Program-made: the position numbers and the translations under genes | Notes under the pieces: generated by a model | Databases searched by the model: none | Seen by the model: only the letters and a program-made list of their open reading frames with translations | What the model was told of the DNA's origin: nothing | Assembly (NCBI RefSeq): GCF_030325625.1 | Contig: NZ_JACAIS010000001.1 | Coordinates: 558,001-622,000, forward strand | Source: Sphingobacterium sp. N143 | GTDB lineage: Bacteria; Bacteroidota; Bacteroidia; Sphingobacteriales; Sphingobacteriaceae | Length of the DNA: 64,000 nucleotides | Direction of reading: 5' to 3' | Part shown: piece after piece, positions 29,101-36,864 of the stretch | Numbering within the stretch: the stretch's first letter is position 1 | How the letters are laid out: each line of letters begins with the position of its first letter

Positions 29101-29723
29101 TGATTTTCTAATGACTTCAGATTTTTAGTGATTTCATAAAGCAGATCATCCACTCGGCTAAGGTCCGCTTCAGTATCCCGGAGCTTGGCCAAAGTTTGTT
29201 TCTTGCGGACCTTATATTTAGAGATTCCTGATGCCTCCTCAAATAGATTTCTGCGTGAGTTATCTTTATTGTTAATGATCTCGTCGATCATTTTCAGTTC
29301 AATAATCGAGTAACTGTCAGCGCCGACACCCGTATCCAGAAATAGATCAGTGATATCTTTTAAACGACATTTCACATCGTTAAGCCGGTACTCACTATCT
29401 CCATTCCGGAATAATTTTCGTGTTACCGTCACGGTTGAAAATTCAGTAGGCAGAATATTATTGTTATTATTGAAAGTCAGCGAGACCTCAGCCAGGTTTG
29501 CCGGTTTCCTGTTTTTTGTTCCATTGAAAATAATATTCTCCATTTTATCTGAGCGTAGCATCTTTGTGCTTTGCTCACCAAGAACCCAGCGGATGGCGTC
29601 AACTACATTGGATTTACCACATCCATTTGGTCCTACAATAGCGGTAACACCATCATTAAAGTTGATCGTGATTTTGTCGCCAAAACTTTTAAATCCTTTT
29701 ATTTCTAGTTTGGTTAATTGCAT
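26181..29723 (-). CDS. smc: Chromosome segregation protein SMC
   Basis: An 1180-aa condensin ATPase. N-terminal head: IVGPNGCGKSNVVDAIRWVL (Walker A at ~residues 31-39). Two long coiled-coil arms surround a hinge in the middle (residues ~520-640, including AIENYLEPIMNHYVVET and LSGGSVGLFEG). The C-terminal head has the signature LSGGEKTLTSTALLFSLYL and Walker B FCIFDEVDAPLDD. It organises chromosomes with ScpA/ScpB, which are not in this window. Length and layout are typical. Confidence 0.97.
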   Translation of the reverse strand: MQLTKLEIKGFKSFGDKITINFNDGVTAIVGPNGCGKSNVVDAIRWVLGEQSTKMLRSDKMENIIFNGTKNRKPANLAEVSLTFNNNNNILPTEFSTVTVTRKLFRNGDSEYRLNDVKCRLKDITDLFLDTGVGADSYSIIELKMIDEIINNKDNSRRNLFEEASGISKYKVRKKQTLAKLRDTEADLSRVDDLLYEITKNLKSLENQAKKAEKYTLLKEEYRQSSIDLAYYRIADFSTDLERLQTQESKVQKDAAGAQQTILNVETELQSLRQANLEQEKNLSIQQKTTQEFVNKIRGYESEKKIKNEKVKNLQDKENRLNLDINSDKQQLNHVLYTIKRLNEELFDEQNKLDHLKDHLESNKSEVDELRGQQQSAKAKLDIFNKSNAELQAKIYKLEKDLAVFNIQKEALLQEAIRNSADTEAKETELVQFNSSVAELEGRVEAQQIQYDSANQLEEELQGQIIQCQANLEELKAQLAKDLRLVDAKQNEYNLTKSLIDNLEGFPDSIRFLKKNAGWKKQPPLFSDVLFCQEDYRVAIENYLEPIMNHYVVETQQDAVQAIQLLSDASKGRANFFVLDAIDTVIAQDPVHNGNLMSALDVITVDEKYKGLCTLLLQHVYILKQEGEKEMEQKLPSSGQVILQKNGRYAKHHLGLSGGSVGLFEGKRIGRAKNLEVLSQEIKALNQEISKLEDKITAETARLDALRGNSQKELIDELRFQLNRINNELITVQTKQEQYQAFINNAQARKKDIQEKIEGIESELKIAEPQLQELRVEKEQSVIELSALQDQFHEVSEVLNEKSTAYNQENISYHQQLNKVSNITKDLEFRETQKEDSETRIERNSIELIEVKEALRTTIPFEDEEDEDLIAMYEQKISLEDGLNELEDSYYANKQKINDLEDHLTQQRRSKEQCDFLINEIKDKKTALQIDLNGLKERLSVEFNIELKELIEREDVPEIAEDQSTLATKCSKLKKQLDEFGTINLMAKEAFDEMNERYDFINKEKADLIEAKGSLMATIKEIDDTAQVQFMFTFNAVRDNFVKVFRSLFNEEDSCDLILTDPNNPLDSDIDIIAQPKGKRPLSINQLSGGEKTLTSTALLFSLYLSKPAPFCIFDEVDAPLDDTNIDKFNNIIRDFSKNSQFIVVSHNKKTIASTDIIYGVTMVEQGVSRVVAVDLREVA

Positions 29724-29792
29724 TTATACCAAATTTGTTTGTCGTTATAAGCTTGCGAAAATAGTAAATTAAAATAAAACTTTTTTCTTTCT

Positions 29793-30497
29793 TTACTCAC
29801 ATTTACCTGTTTCAGGATCACATGAAGGACCTTCCTCACCACGCTGTTGCAGGGGGGCAGTTTGAGTCTGTAAGCACTCTTTGATCGTATTATGGAATAC
29901 CTCCATGGGTTGCGCTCCAGGGATGGCATATTTTCGGTCGAATACAAAGAAAGGAACACCACGGAGTCCCAAATTCACACCTTCTTGAATATCCTGGGCC
30001 ACATCATACGCATATTTATCTGTACCCAACAGCGCCTGCACCTCTTGGGCAGAGAGGCCCTGTTGGGTTGCTAGCGCAATGAGTACAGTTGTGTCATTGA
30101 CATCCAAGCCGTCGGTGAAATGCGCCTTAAATAAAGACTTTTTGATTAGCGTGCCCTTGCCATAGGTTTGCGCAAAATGAATCAGTCGATGCGCTTTTTT
30201 TGTATTGACGACAATTGCCTTGTCAAAATTCAGCACAATACCAAGTTCGCGGCCTTGTGTGCTAAGCTGGGAAGTCATGGCGACAACATCATCCATGCTC
30301 ATGCCTTTGGTTTGAACAAGATAGTCATAGGTTGGCATACCCGGGGCATCTTCAGGATAATCTGGGTTGAGCTGGTAGGATTTCCAGCTGATTTCAGCCT
30401 GAACAGGACCGGAAGATTCCTGTAATGCCTGTTCAAGTTTCGTCAAACCAATATAACAAAACGGACAAATGATATCCGACCAAATTTCTATTTTCAT
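29793..30497 (-). CDS. DsbA family oxidoreductase, FrnE-like
   Basis: A 234-aa cytosolic thioredoxin-fold protein of the FrnE (2-hydroxychromene isomerase/DsbA) group. The redox motif CPFC is at residues 11-14 (IWSDIICPFCYIG), and the late GLRGVPFFVFDRKYAIPGAQP contains the cis-proline. Extra cysteines sit in the tail PSCDPETGKCE. The start at 30497 removes a 63-residue upstream extension that has no family match and crosses a -7 element. It is divergent from the patatin gene. Confidence 0.88.
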   Translation of the reverse strand: MKIEIWSDIICPFCYIGLTKLEQALQESSGPVQAEISWKSYQLNPDYPEDAPGMPTYDYLVQTKGMSMDDVVAMTSQLSTQGRELGIVLNFDKAIVVNTKKAHRLIHFAQTYGKGTLIKKSLFKAHFTDGLDVNDTTVLIALATQQGLSAQEVQALLGTDKYAYDVAQDIQEGVNLGLRGVPFFVFDRKYAIPGAQPMEVFHNTIKECLQTQTAPLQQRGEEGPSCDPETGKCE

Positions 30498-30527
30498 ATT
30501 TCTTAGTTTTACTGCGTATATTGTAAT

Positions 30528-30535
30528 CAAAAATA
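30528..30535 (-). promoter_or_regulatory. -7 promoter element for the FrnE-like gene
   Basis: The minus strand reads TATTTTTG, a full TAnnTTTG match, 30 bases before the ATG at 30497. Confidence 0.45.
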
Positions 30536-30559
30536 CATATAAAATAACGATGATTATTC

Positions 30560-30595
30560 GTTTACATTGTTGCTGCATTGTAAACATATGCAGCA
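30560..30595. promoter_or_regulatory. Two interlocking palindromes between divergent genes (possible operator)
   Basis: GTTTACA (30560-30566) pairs with TGTAAAC (30579-30585), and TGCTGCAT (30571-30578) pairs with ATGCAGCA (30588-30595). The two inverted repeats interlock in the 114-base space between the FrnE-like and patatin genes, close to both starts. A regulator site or two alternative RNA hairpins are possible. Confidence 0.4.
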
Positions 30596-30611
30596 GGTAG
30601 TTTTTGAATAT

Positions 30612-31427
30612 ATGCCAGATAAGTTTTTTTTGAATCGTAAAGTTACACTTGTCCTTGGAGGCGGTGGTGCAAGAGGTTTGGTACATATCGGAGTCATTCG
30701 TAAATTGGAGGAATTAGGATTTGAGATCGACGAAATAGTTGGTTGCTCCATAGGTGCCTTGATCGGTGGAATTTATGCACAAGGAAAGCTCGATATATTG
30801 GAGGACTGGATGCAAGGTTTAACCAAGAAATCAGTATTTAACATGATGGATTTTAGTTGGCGAGGGTTAGGAATGATGAAGGGGATCAAGGTCTTTAATG
30901 CGTTGAAGGCAGTAATCCCGGATGCCAATATAGAAACATTCCCAATTTTGTTCAAAGCTGTTGCCACGGATCTCAATTATGAAAAAGAAGTCGTTCTGGA
31001 TTTTGGAAGTATGTATGATGCTATCCGGGCCTCTATTGCTATTCCTGCTGTTTTTACGGCCATAGAAGATGATACGCACGTGTATGTCGATGGCGGGGTA
31101 CTCAACCCCTTACCAATCAATCATGTCACAAAGAAGGAGAATATAATTGTTGCGGTGAACTTAGAATCCAAGCCGGACAAACAATATTCAATAATAAAAA
31201 AATTGGATACCAAAACTTCCAACTCATTGGATATCCTTCAAGCTTCCTACTATGTTATGCGTAGAAAGATGAGCCGAATGATTATCGATCTCTATCAACC
31301 TGATATTGTTGTCGATATTCCATACAATATTTGCAATTTATGGGATTATCACCGGGCCGAATTTTTAGTTCAAAAGGGAAGAGAATATATGGATAATGCC
31401 TTTAAAAAGAAAACCCACTTGAAGTGA
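30612..31427 (+). CDS. Patatin-like phospholipase
   Basis: A 271-aa lipid acyl hydrolase of the patatin/RssA type. Oxyanion hole LGGGGARG (residues ~12-19), nucleophile motif GCSIGA (GxSxG) and the dyad aspartate in YVDGGVLNPLP are all intact. No signal peptide or barrel domain is present, so it is probably cytosolic or membrane-associated. An ATG at 30588 in the same frame is possible but lies inside the palindrome cluster. The stop codon is inside the terminator stem. Confidence 0.88.
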   Translation: MPDKFFLNRKVTLVLGGGGARGLVHIGVIRKLEELGFEIDEIVGCSIGALIGGIYAQGKLDILEDWMQGLTKKSVFNMMDFSWRGLGMMKGIKVFNALKAVIPDANIETFPILFKAVATDLNYEKEVVLDFGSMYDAIRASIAIPAVFTAIEDDTHVYVDGGVLNPLPINHVTKKENIIVAVNLESKPDKQYSIIKKLDTKTSNSLDILQASYYVMRRKMSRMIIDLYQPDIVVDIPYNICNLWDYHRAEFLVQKGREYMDNAFKKKTHLK

Positions 31428-31455
31428 TCCAATAGAGATCACTTCAAGTGGGTTT
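31411..31455. terminator. Terminator overlapping the patatin stop codon
   Basis: A perfect 19-bp inverted repeat (31411-31429 with 31437-31455). Its left arm encodes the last five codons and the stop of the patatin gene. The flanking T tract is short (GGGTTTAT). It may also serve the GDPD gene on the other strand. Confidence 0.65.
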
Positions 31456-31539
31456 ATGACGGAATTGCCCCTTATCATGCCATATGCTGCAGGCAATCAG
31501 ACAGGAGGCAAGCGCTGTTCCGTTTAAAAATGAATCGTA

Positions 31540-32454
31540 TTAAAAAAGATCGGGATAATCACTGATGATACCGTCTACATTTAAATTTTGTAGTCGCTGG
31601 ATTTCATTTGATGAGTTGACCGTCCAAGGAATTACCTTGATATTTTCTTTGTGGCATTGTTTGACAAAGTCATCAGTAACTATTTTAAAATGTGGACTGA
31701 TGATAAAAGGGACAAAGCCCAGGTCCGCGATGGTTTCCTGTATATTTTTAGTATAGTTTGCATCAATCAGGTAAGATACTTTAAGCTGTGGATAGGCTTT
31801 GTGAAGATATTTGATGGCCCGGCTATCAAAAGATTGAATGACTGTACGTGGGGCTATTTTTTTATCTATTATTACTTGCACCATTAAGTCCACGAATTCT
31901 TCTACCTTGGGATGGTAAACACCATCTTTACCTTCCTTGCTCTTTACCTCAATGTTATAGAACATCGGAGCCTTCCTTTTTTGACTGGCGTATGCTTCGG
32001 TACTATCAATCAGATCGGCAAGTTTTGATATATAAGTGACCTGTTTTTTTTGATGAGGAAATTCCTTGTAAAACTTAGAACCTATATCATATTTTATCAG
32101 ATCCTGATAAAGCATGGAATAAATCTTCAACGATTTGTCTTTTTCCGGGATCTCACTGCCGTCAGGTTTGAGCACAAATTTTGGGTTAAGGTAATCATCA
32201 TGAAAAACCACGACTTTCAGATCCTTGGTAATGTGGCAATCCATCTCCAAAGTTGTTACCCTGGGCAAGTCGATGGCATTTTTCATGGCAGCAATAGATT
32301 CTTCAGGGTATAAGCCACGGCCGCCTCGATGTGCTTCTAAGCTAAGTTTTGGAAAGTTGTTTGTTGTATGTGGTGTAGAATCTTTCATCATTGAACAGGA
32401 TGCAAATGGTAGTAATAGGGCCAAAGAGGCTATTCTAAGAAAACTTCTTCTCAT
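31540..32454 (-). CDS. Glycerophosphodiester phosphodiesterase, lipoprotein
   Basis: A 304-aa GDPD-family enzyme that hydrolyses glycerophosphodiesters to glycerol-3-phosphate and an alcohol. A lipoprotein signal ends at LPFASC (cysteine at residue 20), placing it in the envelope. Catalytic and metal residues are in EAHRGGRGLYPEES, LEMDCHITKDLKVVVFHDD and FYNIEVKSKEG, with the late IIPWTVNS-type barrel end (KVIPWTVNSSNE). It pairs loosely with the neighbouring patatin gene in lipid turnover, but is not co-transcribed with it. Confidence 0.9.
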   Translation of the reverse strand: MRRSFLRIASLALLLPFASCSMMKDSTPHTTNNFPKLSLEAHRGGRGLYPEESIAAMKNAIDLPRVTTLEMDCHITKDLKVVVFHDDYLNPKFVLKPDGSEIPEKDKSLKIYSMLYQDLIKYDIGSKFYKEFPHQKKQVTYISKLADLIDSTEAYASQKRKAPMFYNIEVKSKEGKDGVYHPKVEEFVDLMVQVIIDKKIAPRTVIQSFDSRAIKYLHKAYPQLKVSYLIDANYTKNIQETIADLGFVPFIISPHFKIVTDDFVKQCHKENIKVIPWTVNSSNEIQRLQNLNVDGIISDYPDLF

Positions 32455-32781
32455 GATTATTTTTATTTTACCAAAATAGCGGGCTATTGTGCCCAGGTTA
32501 TCAATAAGCGAATATACATATCCTATTTTATTTTATGGCCTTTTAGATCTTCATATTGCTGTTTTTTGCTTTTTTAGATCGTACTTTTGCTATGTAACAA
32601 ATAGCTATGAATTCTGGCAGTATAGAAGAACGAAGAAAAACGAAAGTTTAAGACGGGATAAAATGATAGGATCGAATTTGGAAAAAGTTTAAATTGGCCA
32701 ATGGCAATGTTTTTGTTCATGTGAAAAAAAACGTATTTGTCAAGGGGAAATCTATTTTTTTTGTCTTTTTTGTAAGAAATT
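32455..32781. other. Intergenic region upstream of topA
   Basis: Of this stretch only a -7 match TACTTTTG (32582-32589, plus strand) without a matching -33 is noted. It is followed by two very short frames with ATG starts (14 codons at 32607-32651 and 9 codons soon after 32660). Nothing supports their translation. No RNA family is recognised. Confidence 0.4.
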
Positions 32782-32813
32782 ATTGTCATTCCTTTTAGAA
32801 TTCCCTTTATTTG
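32782..32813 (+). promoter_or_regulatory. Probable promoter of topA
   Basis: ATTG at 32782-32785 and TTTATTTG at 32806-32813 stand 20 bases apart; the -7 differs from TAnnTTTG at one position. The topA ATG follows 17 bases later. The same variant -7 occurs before the gene at 47705. Confidence 0.45.
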
Positions 32814-32830
32814 CACAAATCTCAAATTAG

Positions 32831-35230
32831 ATGGCGAAAAATTTATTGATAGTTGAGTCTCCAGCGAAAGCAAAAACGATAGAAGGATATTTAGGGAAAG
32901 ATTTTTTGGTTAAGTCAAGTTATGGACATATCCGTGATTTGGTGAAGACCGATGACGCAATTAATACGGGGAAGAATTTCGAGCAGAAGTATGAAGTTCC
33001 GTCCGATAAGAAGGCGGTTGTCAGTGAACTGAAGAAATTGGCTAAAGCTGCGGAAACAGTATGGCTCGCATCCGATGAGGACCGTGAGGGGGAAGCTATT
33101 TCATGGCATCTATTTGAGACATTAGGGCTGAAAGATGAAAGTACCAAACGTATCGTGTTCCATGAGATTACAAAACCGGCGATTCTCAAAGCCATTGATA
33201 ATCCTCGAAAAATTGATTATAATCTGGTGAATGCCCAGCAGGCAAGACGCGTTTTAGATAGATTGGTGGGTTTTGAACTATCACCAGTTTTATGGAAAAA
33301 GGTTAAGCCGTCTTTATCTGCTGGCCGTGTGCAGTCAGTCGCTGTTAGATTGATTGTGGACAGGGAGCGTGAAATCAATAAGTTTGAGCCAGAAGCTGCC
33401 TTCAAGATTGTCGCTTTTTTCCATACAGGTAAGGTAAAAGATAGTTTTAAAGCAGAGCTTCCTCAACGTTTTGCCACAGAAGCTGAGGCGACGAAATTCC
33501 TGGAAGATTGTAAAGCTGCATTGTTTGCTGTTAAAAACCTGGAAACGAAACCATCCAAACGCTCGCCTGCAGCACCGTTTACCACGTCTACTCTGCAACA
33601 GGAAGCAAGTCGAAAACTAGGCTTTTCCGTGGCGCGTACGATGCAGGTTGCTCAACGACTGTATGAGTCTGGACGTATTACCTATATGCGTACCGATTCG
33701 GTCAATTTGAGTGATACAGCGATTGAAGCTGCAGAGAATGAGATTAAGTCTGCTTATGGTAATCAATATCATAAAGTAAGAAAATATAAAACAAAAACTT
33801 CAGGAGCACAGGAAGCACACGAAGCTATTCGGCCGACCTATTTTTCTGAGCATACTATTGATGGCGACTCATCAGAAAAACGCTTATATGAATTGATCTG
33901 GAAACGGGCAATAGCCTCTCAGATGAGTGAAGCAGAATTTGAGCGTACTTTAGCGAAGATTTCCATTTCAACACGTCAAGAAGACCTGAATGCTTCTGGC
34001 GAAGTAATGAAATTTGATGGCTTCCTAAAGGTTTATATGGAATCTGTGGATGATGATCAGGACAACACAATGGATGAGGATAGCGATAATGCCATACTTC
34101 CTCCGTTGACAGTAGGGGCACAGCTGACCCTGAAAAGTATGTCCGCTACGGAGCGTTTCTCCCGGCCTCCAGCTCGCTATACGGAAGCGGCTCTCGTGAA
34201 AAAATTGGAAGAATTAGGTATTGGCCGCCCTTCAACTTATGCACCAACTATTTCGACGATTCAAAATCGTGGCTATGTGGTGAAAGAAGAGCGTGAAGGG
34301 AAGCCGCGTGACTACCGAGTCTTGACGCTGGAGCACGCGGAATTGAAAGCAGTTACTAAGACGGAGATCACAGGGGCAGAGAAAGGAAAGATGTTCCCAA
34401 CGGATATCGGTGTAGTCGTCAATGATTTTTTGGTTGAACACTTTAATGGAATTGTCGATTTCAATTTTACAGCAAATGTTGAAAAAGAATTTGATGATAT
34501 TGCACATGGGTTGACCGAATGGACAAAAATGCTGCATGATTTCTATGGCCCTTTCCATTCTGAGGTTGAGGATACCTTGGAAAATGCTGATCGTGCCAAT
34601 AATGAGCGTGAACTTGGTGTTGATCCTGTTTCTGGAAAGCCGGTTTCTGTTCGCATTGGAAAATTTGGACCATTGGTTCAGATCGGTTCGCCTGATGATG
34701 AGGAAAAACCTCGATTTGCTTCATTGCGTAAAGGTCAGATGATTGAAACCATTACCTTTGAAGATGCCATGGAACTGTTCAAGCTACCGAAAAAAGTAGG
34801 TGTATTTGAGGAGAAGGACATGACGGTGGCAGTGGGACGCTTTGGACCTTATATCCGACATAATTCAGCTTTCTATTCATTGCCAAAAGGATTAGACCCA
34901 TTGGACGTGACTGAAGAGGAGGCTATTCAGATTATTAAAGATAAACGTCAGAAAGATATTGAAAAAATCATCCGGGTTTTTGAAGAAAATCCAGAAGCTC
35001 AGATTGAACAAGGCCGGTGGGGACCTTTTATTCGTTTCGGCAAGCAAAATTTAAAAATTCCTAAAGGTACAGCGATTGAGGATATTACTTACGCTGATGT
35101 TTTAAAATGGGCTGAATCCGATGCTCCCAAAGGAAAAACGACAAAATCGAAATCCGCCGAGAAGAAAAGCACCACAAAAAAAACGGTAGCAAAGAAAGCT
35201 CCAGCTAAAAAAACAACAAAGTCTAAATAG
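32831..35230 (+). CDS. topA: DNA topoisomerase I
   Basis: A 799-aa type IA topoisomerase that relaxes negative supercoils. The Toprim domain is at the N-terminus (LLIVESPAKAKTIEGYLG, ASDEDREGEAI). The catalytic tyrosine is Tyr285 in GRITYMRTDSVNLS. The C-terminus replaces classical zinc fingers with repeated topo-C-terminal units (GKFGPLVQIG, GRFGPYIRHN, GRWGPFIRFG) and ends in a long lysine/alanine tail (from about residue 765) likely to bind DNA. The next gene starts two bases after the stop. Confidence 0.97.
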   Translation: MAKNLLIVESPAKAKTIEGYLGKDFLVKSSYGHIRDLVKTDDAINTGKNFEQKYEVPSDKKAVVSELKKLAKAAETVWLASDEDREGEAISWHLFETLGLKDESTKRIVFHEITKPAILKAIDNPRKIDYNLVNAQQARRVLDRLVGFELSPVLWKKVKPSLSAGRVQSVAVRLIVDREREINKFEPEAAFKIVAFFHTGKVKDSFKAELPQRFATEAEATKFLEDCKAALFAVKNLETKPSKRSPAAPFTTSTLQQEASRKLGFSVARTMQVAQRLYESGRITYMRTDSVNLSDTAIEAAENEIKSAYGNQYHKVRKYKTKTSGAQEAHEAIRPTYFSEHTIDGDSSEKRLYELIWKRAIASQMSEAEFERTLAKISISTRQEDLNASGEVMKFDGFLKVYMESVDDDQDNTMDEDSDNAILPPLTVGAQLTLKSMSATERFSRPPARYTEAALVKKLEELGIGRPSTYAPTISTIQNRGYVVKEEREGKPRDYRVLTLEHAELKAVTKTEITGAEKGKMFPTDIGVVVNDFLVEHFNGIVDFNFTANVEKEFDDIAHGLTEWTKMLHDFYGPFHSEVEDTLENADRANNERELGVDPVSGKPVSVRIGKFGPLVQIGSPDDEEKPRFASLRKGQMIETITFEDAMELFKLPKKVGVFEEKDMTVAVGRFGPYIRHNSAFYSLPKGLDPLDVTEEEAIQIIKDKRQKDIEKIIRVFEENPEAQIEQGRWGPFIRFGKQNLKIPKGTAIEDITYADVLKWAESDAPKGKTTKSKSAEKKSTTKKTVAKKAPAKKTTKSK

Positions 35231-35232
35231 CG

Positions 35233-35646
35233 ATGAAAGCAGATTTGCCAGAGAATATTGTTAGAGATATTATGATTGCTGTCGTTTTGGAAGGAGAGAC
35301 GGCAGAAACGAAAAACTGGACTGTATATGTCATAAACGATAAAAATGTGCCTATTCAGAATGTTTTGATCAGCTCGAAAGGCTATGGAGAGAAAGATGGA
35401 AGGCAAGTGACAACGACGACTTTACGGCATTTTATCGGAAATATAGAAGCAAAATCCTTTGATCGGGTGGAAGCAATCGATGAGCAGGTATTTGGATTGA
35501 CGAATGAGTATTGGCTGAGCTTCTACATAGATAATATCATTTACGATAAAAAATATATTTTTTTGCCAGAAAGCATTGTGGACGGAAATTTAACAAAAGT
35601 ACCTTTGGTTAACAGACCCGGTGTAATTATTGGAGGAAACGAATAA
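35233..35646 (+). CDS. Conserved small protein between topA and cmk
   Basis: A 137-aa soluble protein with no signal peptide or membrane helix, rich in beta-strand patterns (WTVYVINDKNVPIQNVLISS, EYWLSFYIDNIIYDKKYIF). I do not recognise a domain. It starts two bases after topA and its stop overlaps the cmk start by one base, so it is in a tight three-gene operon. Translational coupling suggests constitutive expression with housekeeping genes, but says nothing definite on function. Confidence 0.75.
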   Translation: MKADLPENIVRDIMIAVVLEGETAETKNWTVYVINDKNVPIQNVLISSKGYGEKDGRQVTTTTLRHFIGNIEAKSFDRVEAIDEQVFGLTNEYWLSFYIDNIIYDKKYIFLPESIVDGNLTKVPLVNRPGVIIGGNE

Positions 35647-36341
35647 TGAGTAGACATCACAATTTTATTATTGCTATAGACGGTTTTTCTTCCTGTGGAA
35701 AAAGCACCCTTGCCAAAGCCCTTGCCAAGAAGCTGAAATTTGCCTTTATTGATAGTGGAGCCATGTATAGAGCGGTTACGCTCTATTTTATTCGGCACAG
35801 CATTGCTTTGGATGATCAAGAGGCCATCGATAATGCTTTGAAAGAGATTCATATTGATTTTATTCCAAATGCAACCAAAACGGAAATACATCTGAACGAC
35901 GAGGATATTTCAGAAGAGATCCGCCAGATGTATATCTCGGATAAGGTTAGTGAGGTGAGTGCGATTAAGGCTGTTCGAGTGGCCATGGTTGCACAACAGC
36001 AAAAACTTGGAAGCAGAAGAAATATTATTATGGATGGACGTGACATCGGCACGACCGTTTTCCCTGATGCTGATCTCAAAATATTTATGACTGCAGATCC
36101 TAAAGTAAGAGCTGCAAGACGATATTTGGAATTAACCGAAAAAGGGGAGGATGTTACTTTGGAGGAAGTTGTGGAGAACTTAGCAAGTCGGGATCACATC
36201 GATAGTACTCGTGCTGAGAGTCCTTTGCGACAAGCTGAGGATGCTATTGTTTTGGACAATTCAAATCTGACCCCCGAACAGCAGCTTCATTTTGTCGAAG
36301 AAGAATATCTGAAAGTAAAAGCATTAAAAATACAGGCTTAA
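35646..36341 (+). CDS. cmk: Cytidylate kinase
   Basis: A 231-aa P-loop kinase phosphorylating CMP and dCMP. Walker A is GFSSCGKS near residue 13, followed by DSGAMYRAVTLYF, MDGRDIGTTVFPDADLKIF and the lid RARRYLELTEKGE. Family-typical SRDHIDSTRAESPLRQAEDA follows. Last gene of the topA operon, closed by a strong terminator. Confidence 0.95.
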   Translation: MSRHHNFIIAIDGFSSCGKSTLAKALAKKLKFAFIDSGAMYRAVTLYFIRHSIALDDQEAIDNALKEIHIDFIPNATKTEIHLNDEDISEEIRQMYISDKVSEVSAIKAVRVAMVAQQQKLGSRRNIIMDGRDIGTTVFPDADLKIFMTADPKVRAARRYLELTEKGEDVTLEEVVENLASRDHIDSTRAESPLRQAEDAIVLDNSNLTPEQQLHFVEEEYLKVKALKIQA

Positions 36342-36356
36342 CTATTGTTGTTATAG

Positions 36357-36406
36357 TTCACCATAAAAAAAGCCACGTCTGTAGACGTGGCTTTTTTTAT
36401 GGTGAA
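36357..36406. terminator. Long bidirectional terminator after cmk
   Basis: About 24 bp of perfect inverted repeat (36357-36380 with 36383-36406, two-base loop) containing AAAAAAAGCCACGTCT and its complement. It ends the cmk transcript and, on the minus strand, the small coiled-coil gene. Confidence 0.85.
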
Positions 36407-36411
36407 ACGAG

Positions 36412-36705
36412 CTATTTAATATTATTGATTTGCTGCTGTTCCAATAATTTGTCCACATTGTTCTTCTCCCCAAACTCTGAGGTTTGTTCCTGAAAAGATT
36501 CCAGAAGTGCTTTGATAGCATCTGAATTGTCCGCTGTCCGTTGATAGATATCGGGAATTGTTTTTTCAATATTTTTATCACTGAGTTCGATGTTATCAAC
36601 TTCGATTTTGCCTATTTTTTCCAAAACAGCTTGTTGACTATTTCTTACATCTTCTAATTCTCTAGCTATTTTTTCCATCAATTGGAACTTCTTCAATTTA
36701 TCCAT
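36412..36705 (-). CDS. Small coiled-coil protein, unknown
   Basis: A 97-aa hydrophilic protein from the ATG at 36705. Heptad-like patterns span most of it (LMEKIARELEDVRNSQQAVL, SDAIKALLESFQEQTSEF). No cysteine, signal or membrane segment. No family is recognised. It ends at the terminator shared with cmk and has a terminator of the next gene upstream, so it appears monocistronic. Confidence 0.6.
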   Translation of the reverse strand: MDKLKKFQLMEKIARELEDVRNSQQAVLEKIGKIEVDNIELSDKNIEKTIPDIYQRTADNSDAIKALLESFQEQTSEFGEKNNVDKLLEQQQINNIK

Positions 36706-36813
36706 ATGCAATATCTTTAGTTATATAGATAGAACAATGCGGTCTGATAGTTTGTTTTAGCTTTTTCAAAAAAACTCAAAATAGGCGCGTTGGAAGCGAT
36801 TGAATGGGCATAA

Positions 36814-36848
36814 AAAGAAGACTTGTTAAATGACAACAAGTCTTCTTT
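36814..36848. terminator. Terminator after the aminotransferase gene
   Basis: Stem AAAGAAGACTTGTT (36814-36827) with 36835-36848, 7-base loop. On the minus strand it comes 17 bases after the aminotransferase stop and ends in TTTTTA. Confidence 0.75.
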
Positions 36849-36864
36849 CAGATCTGTTTTTGCG

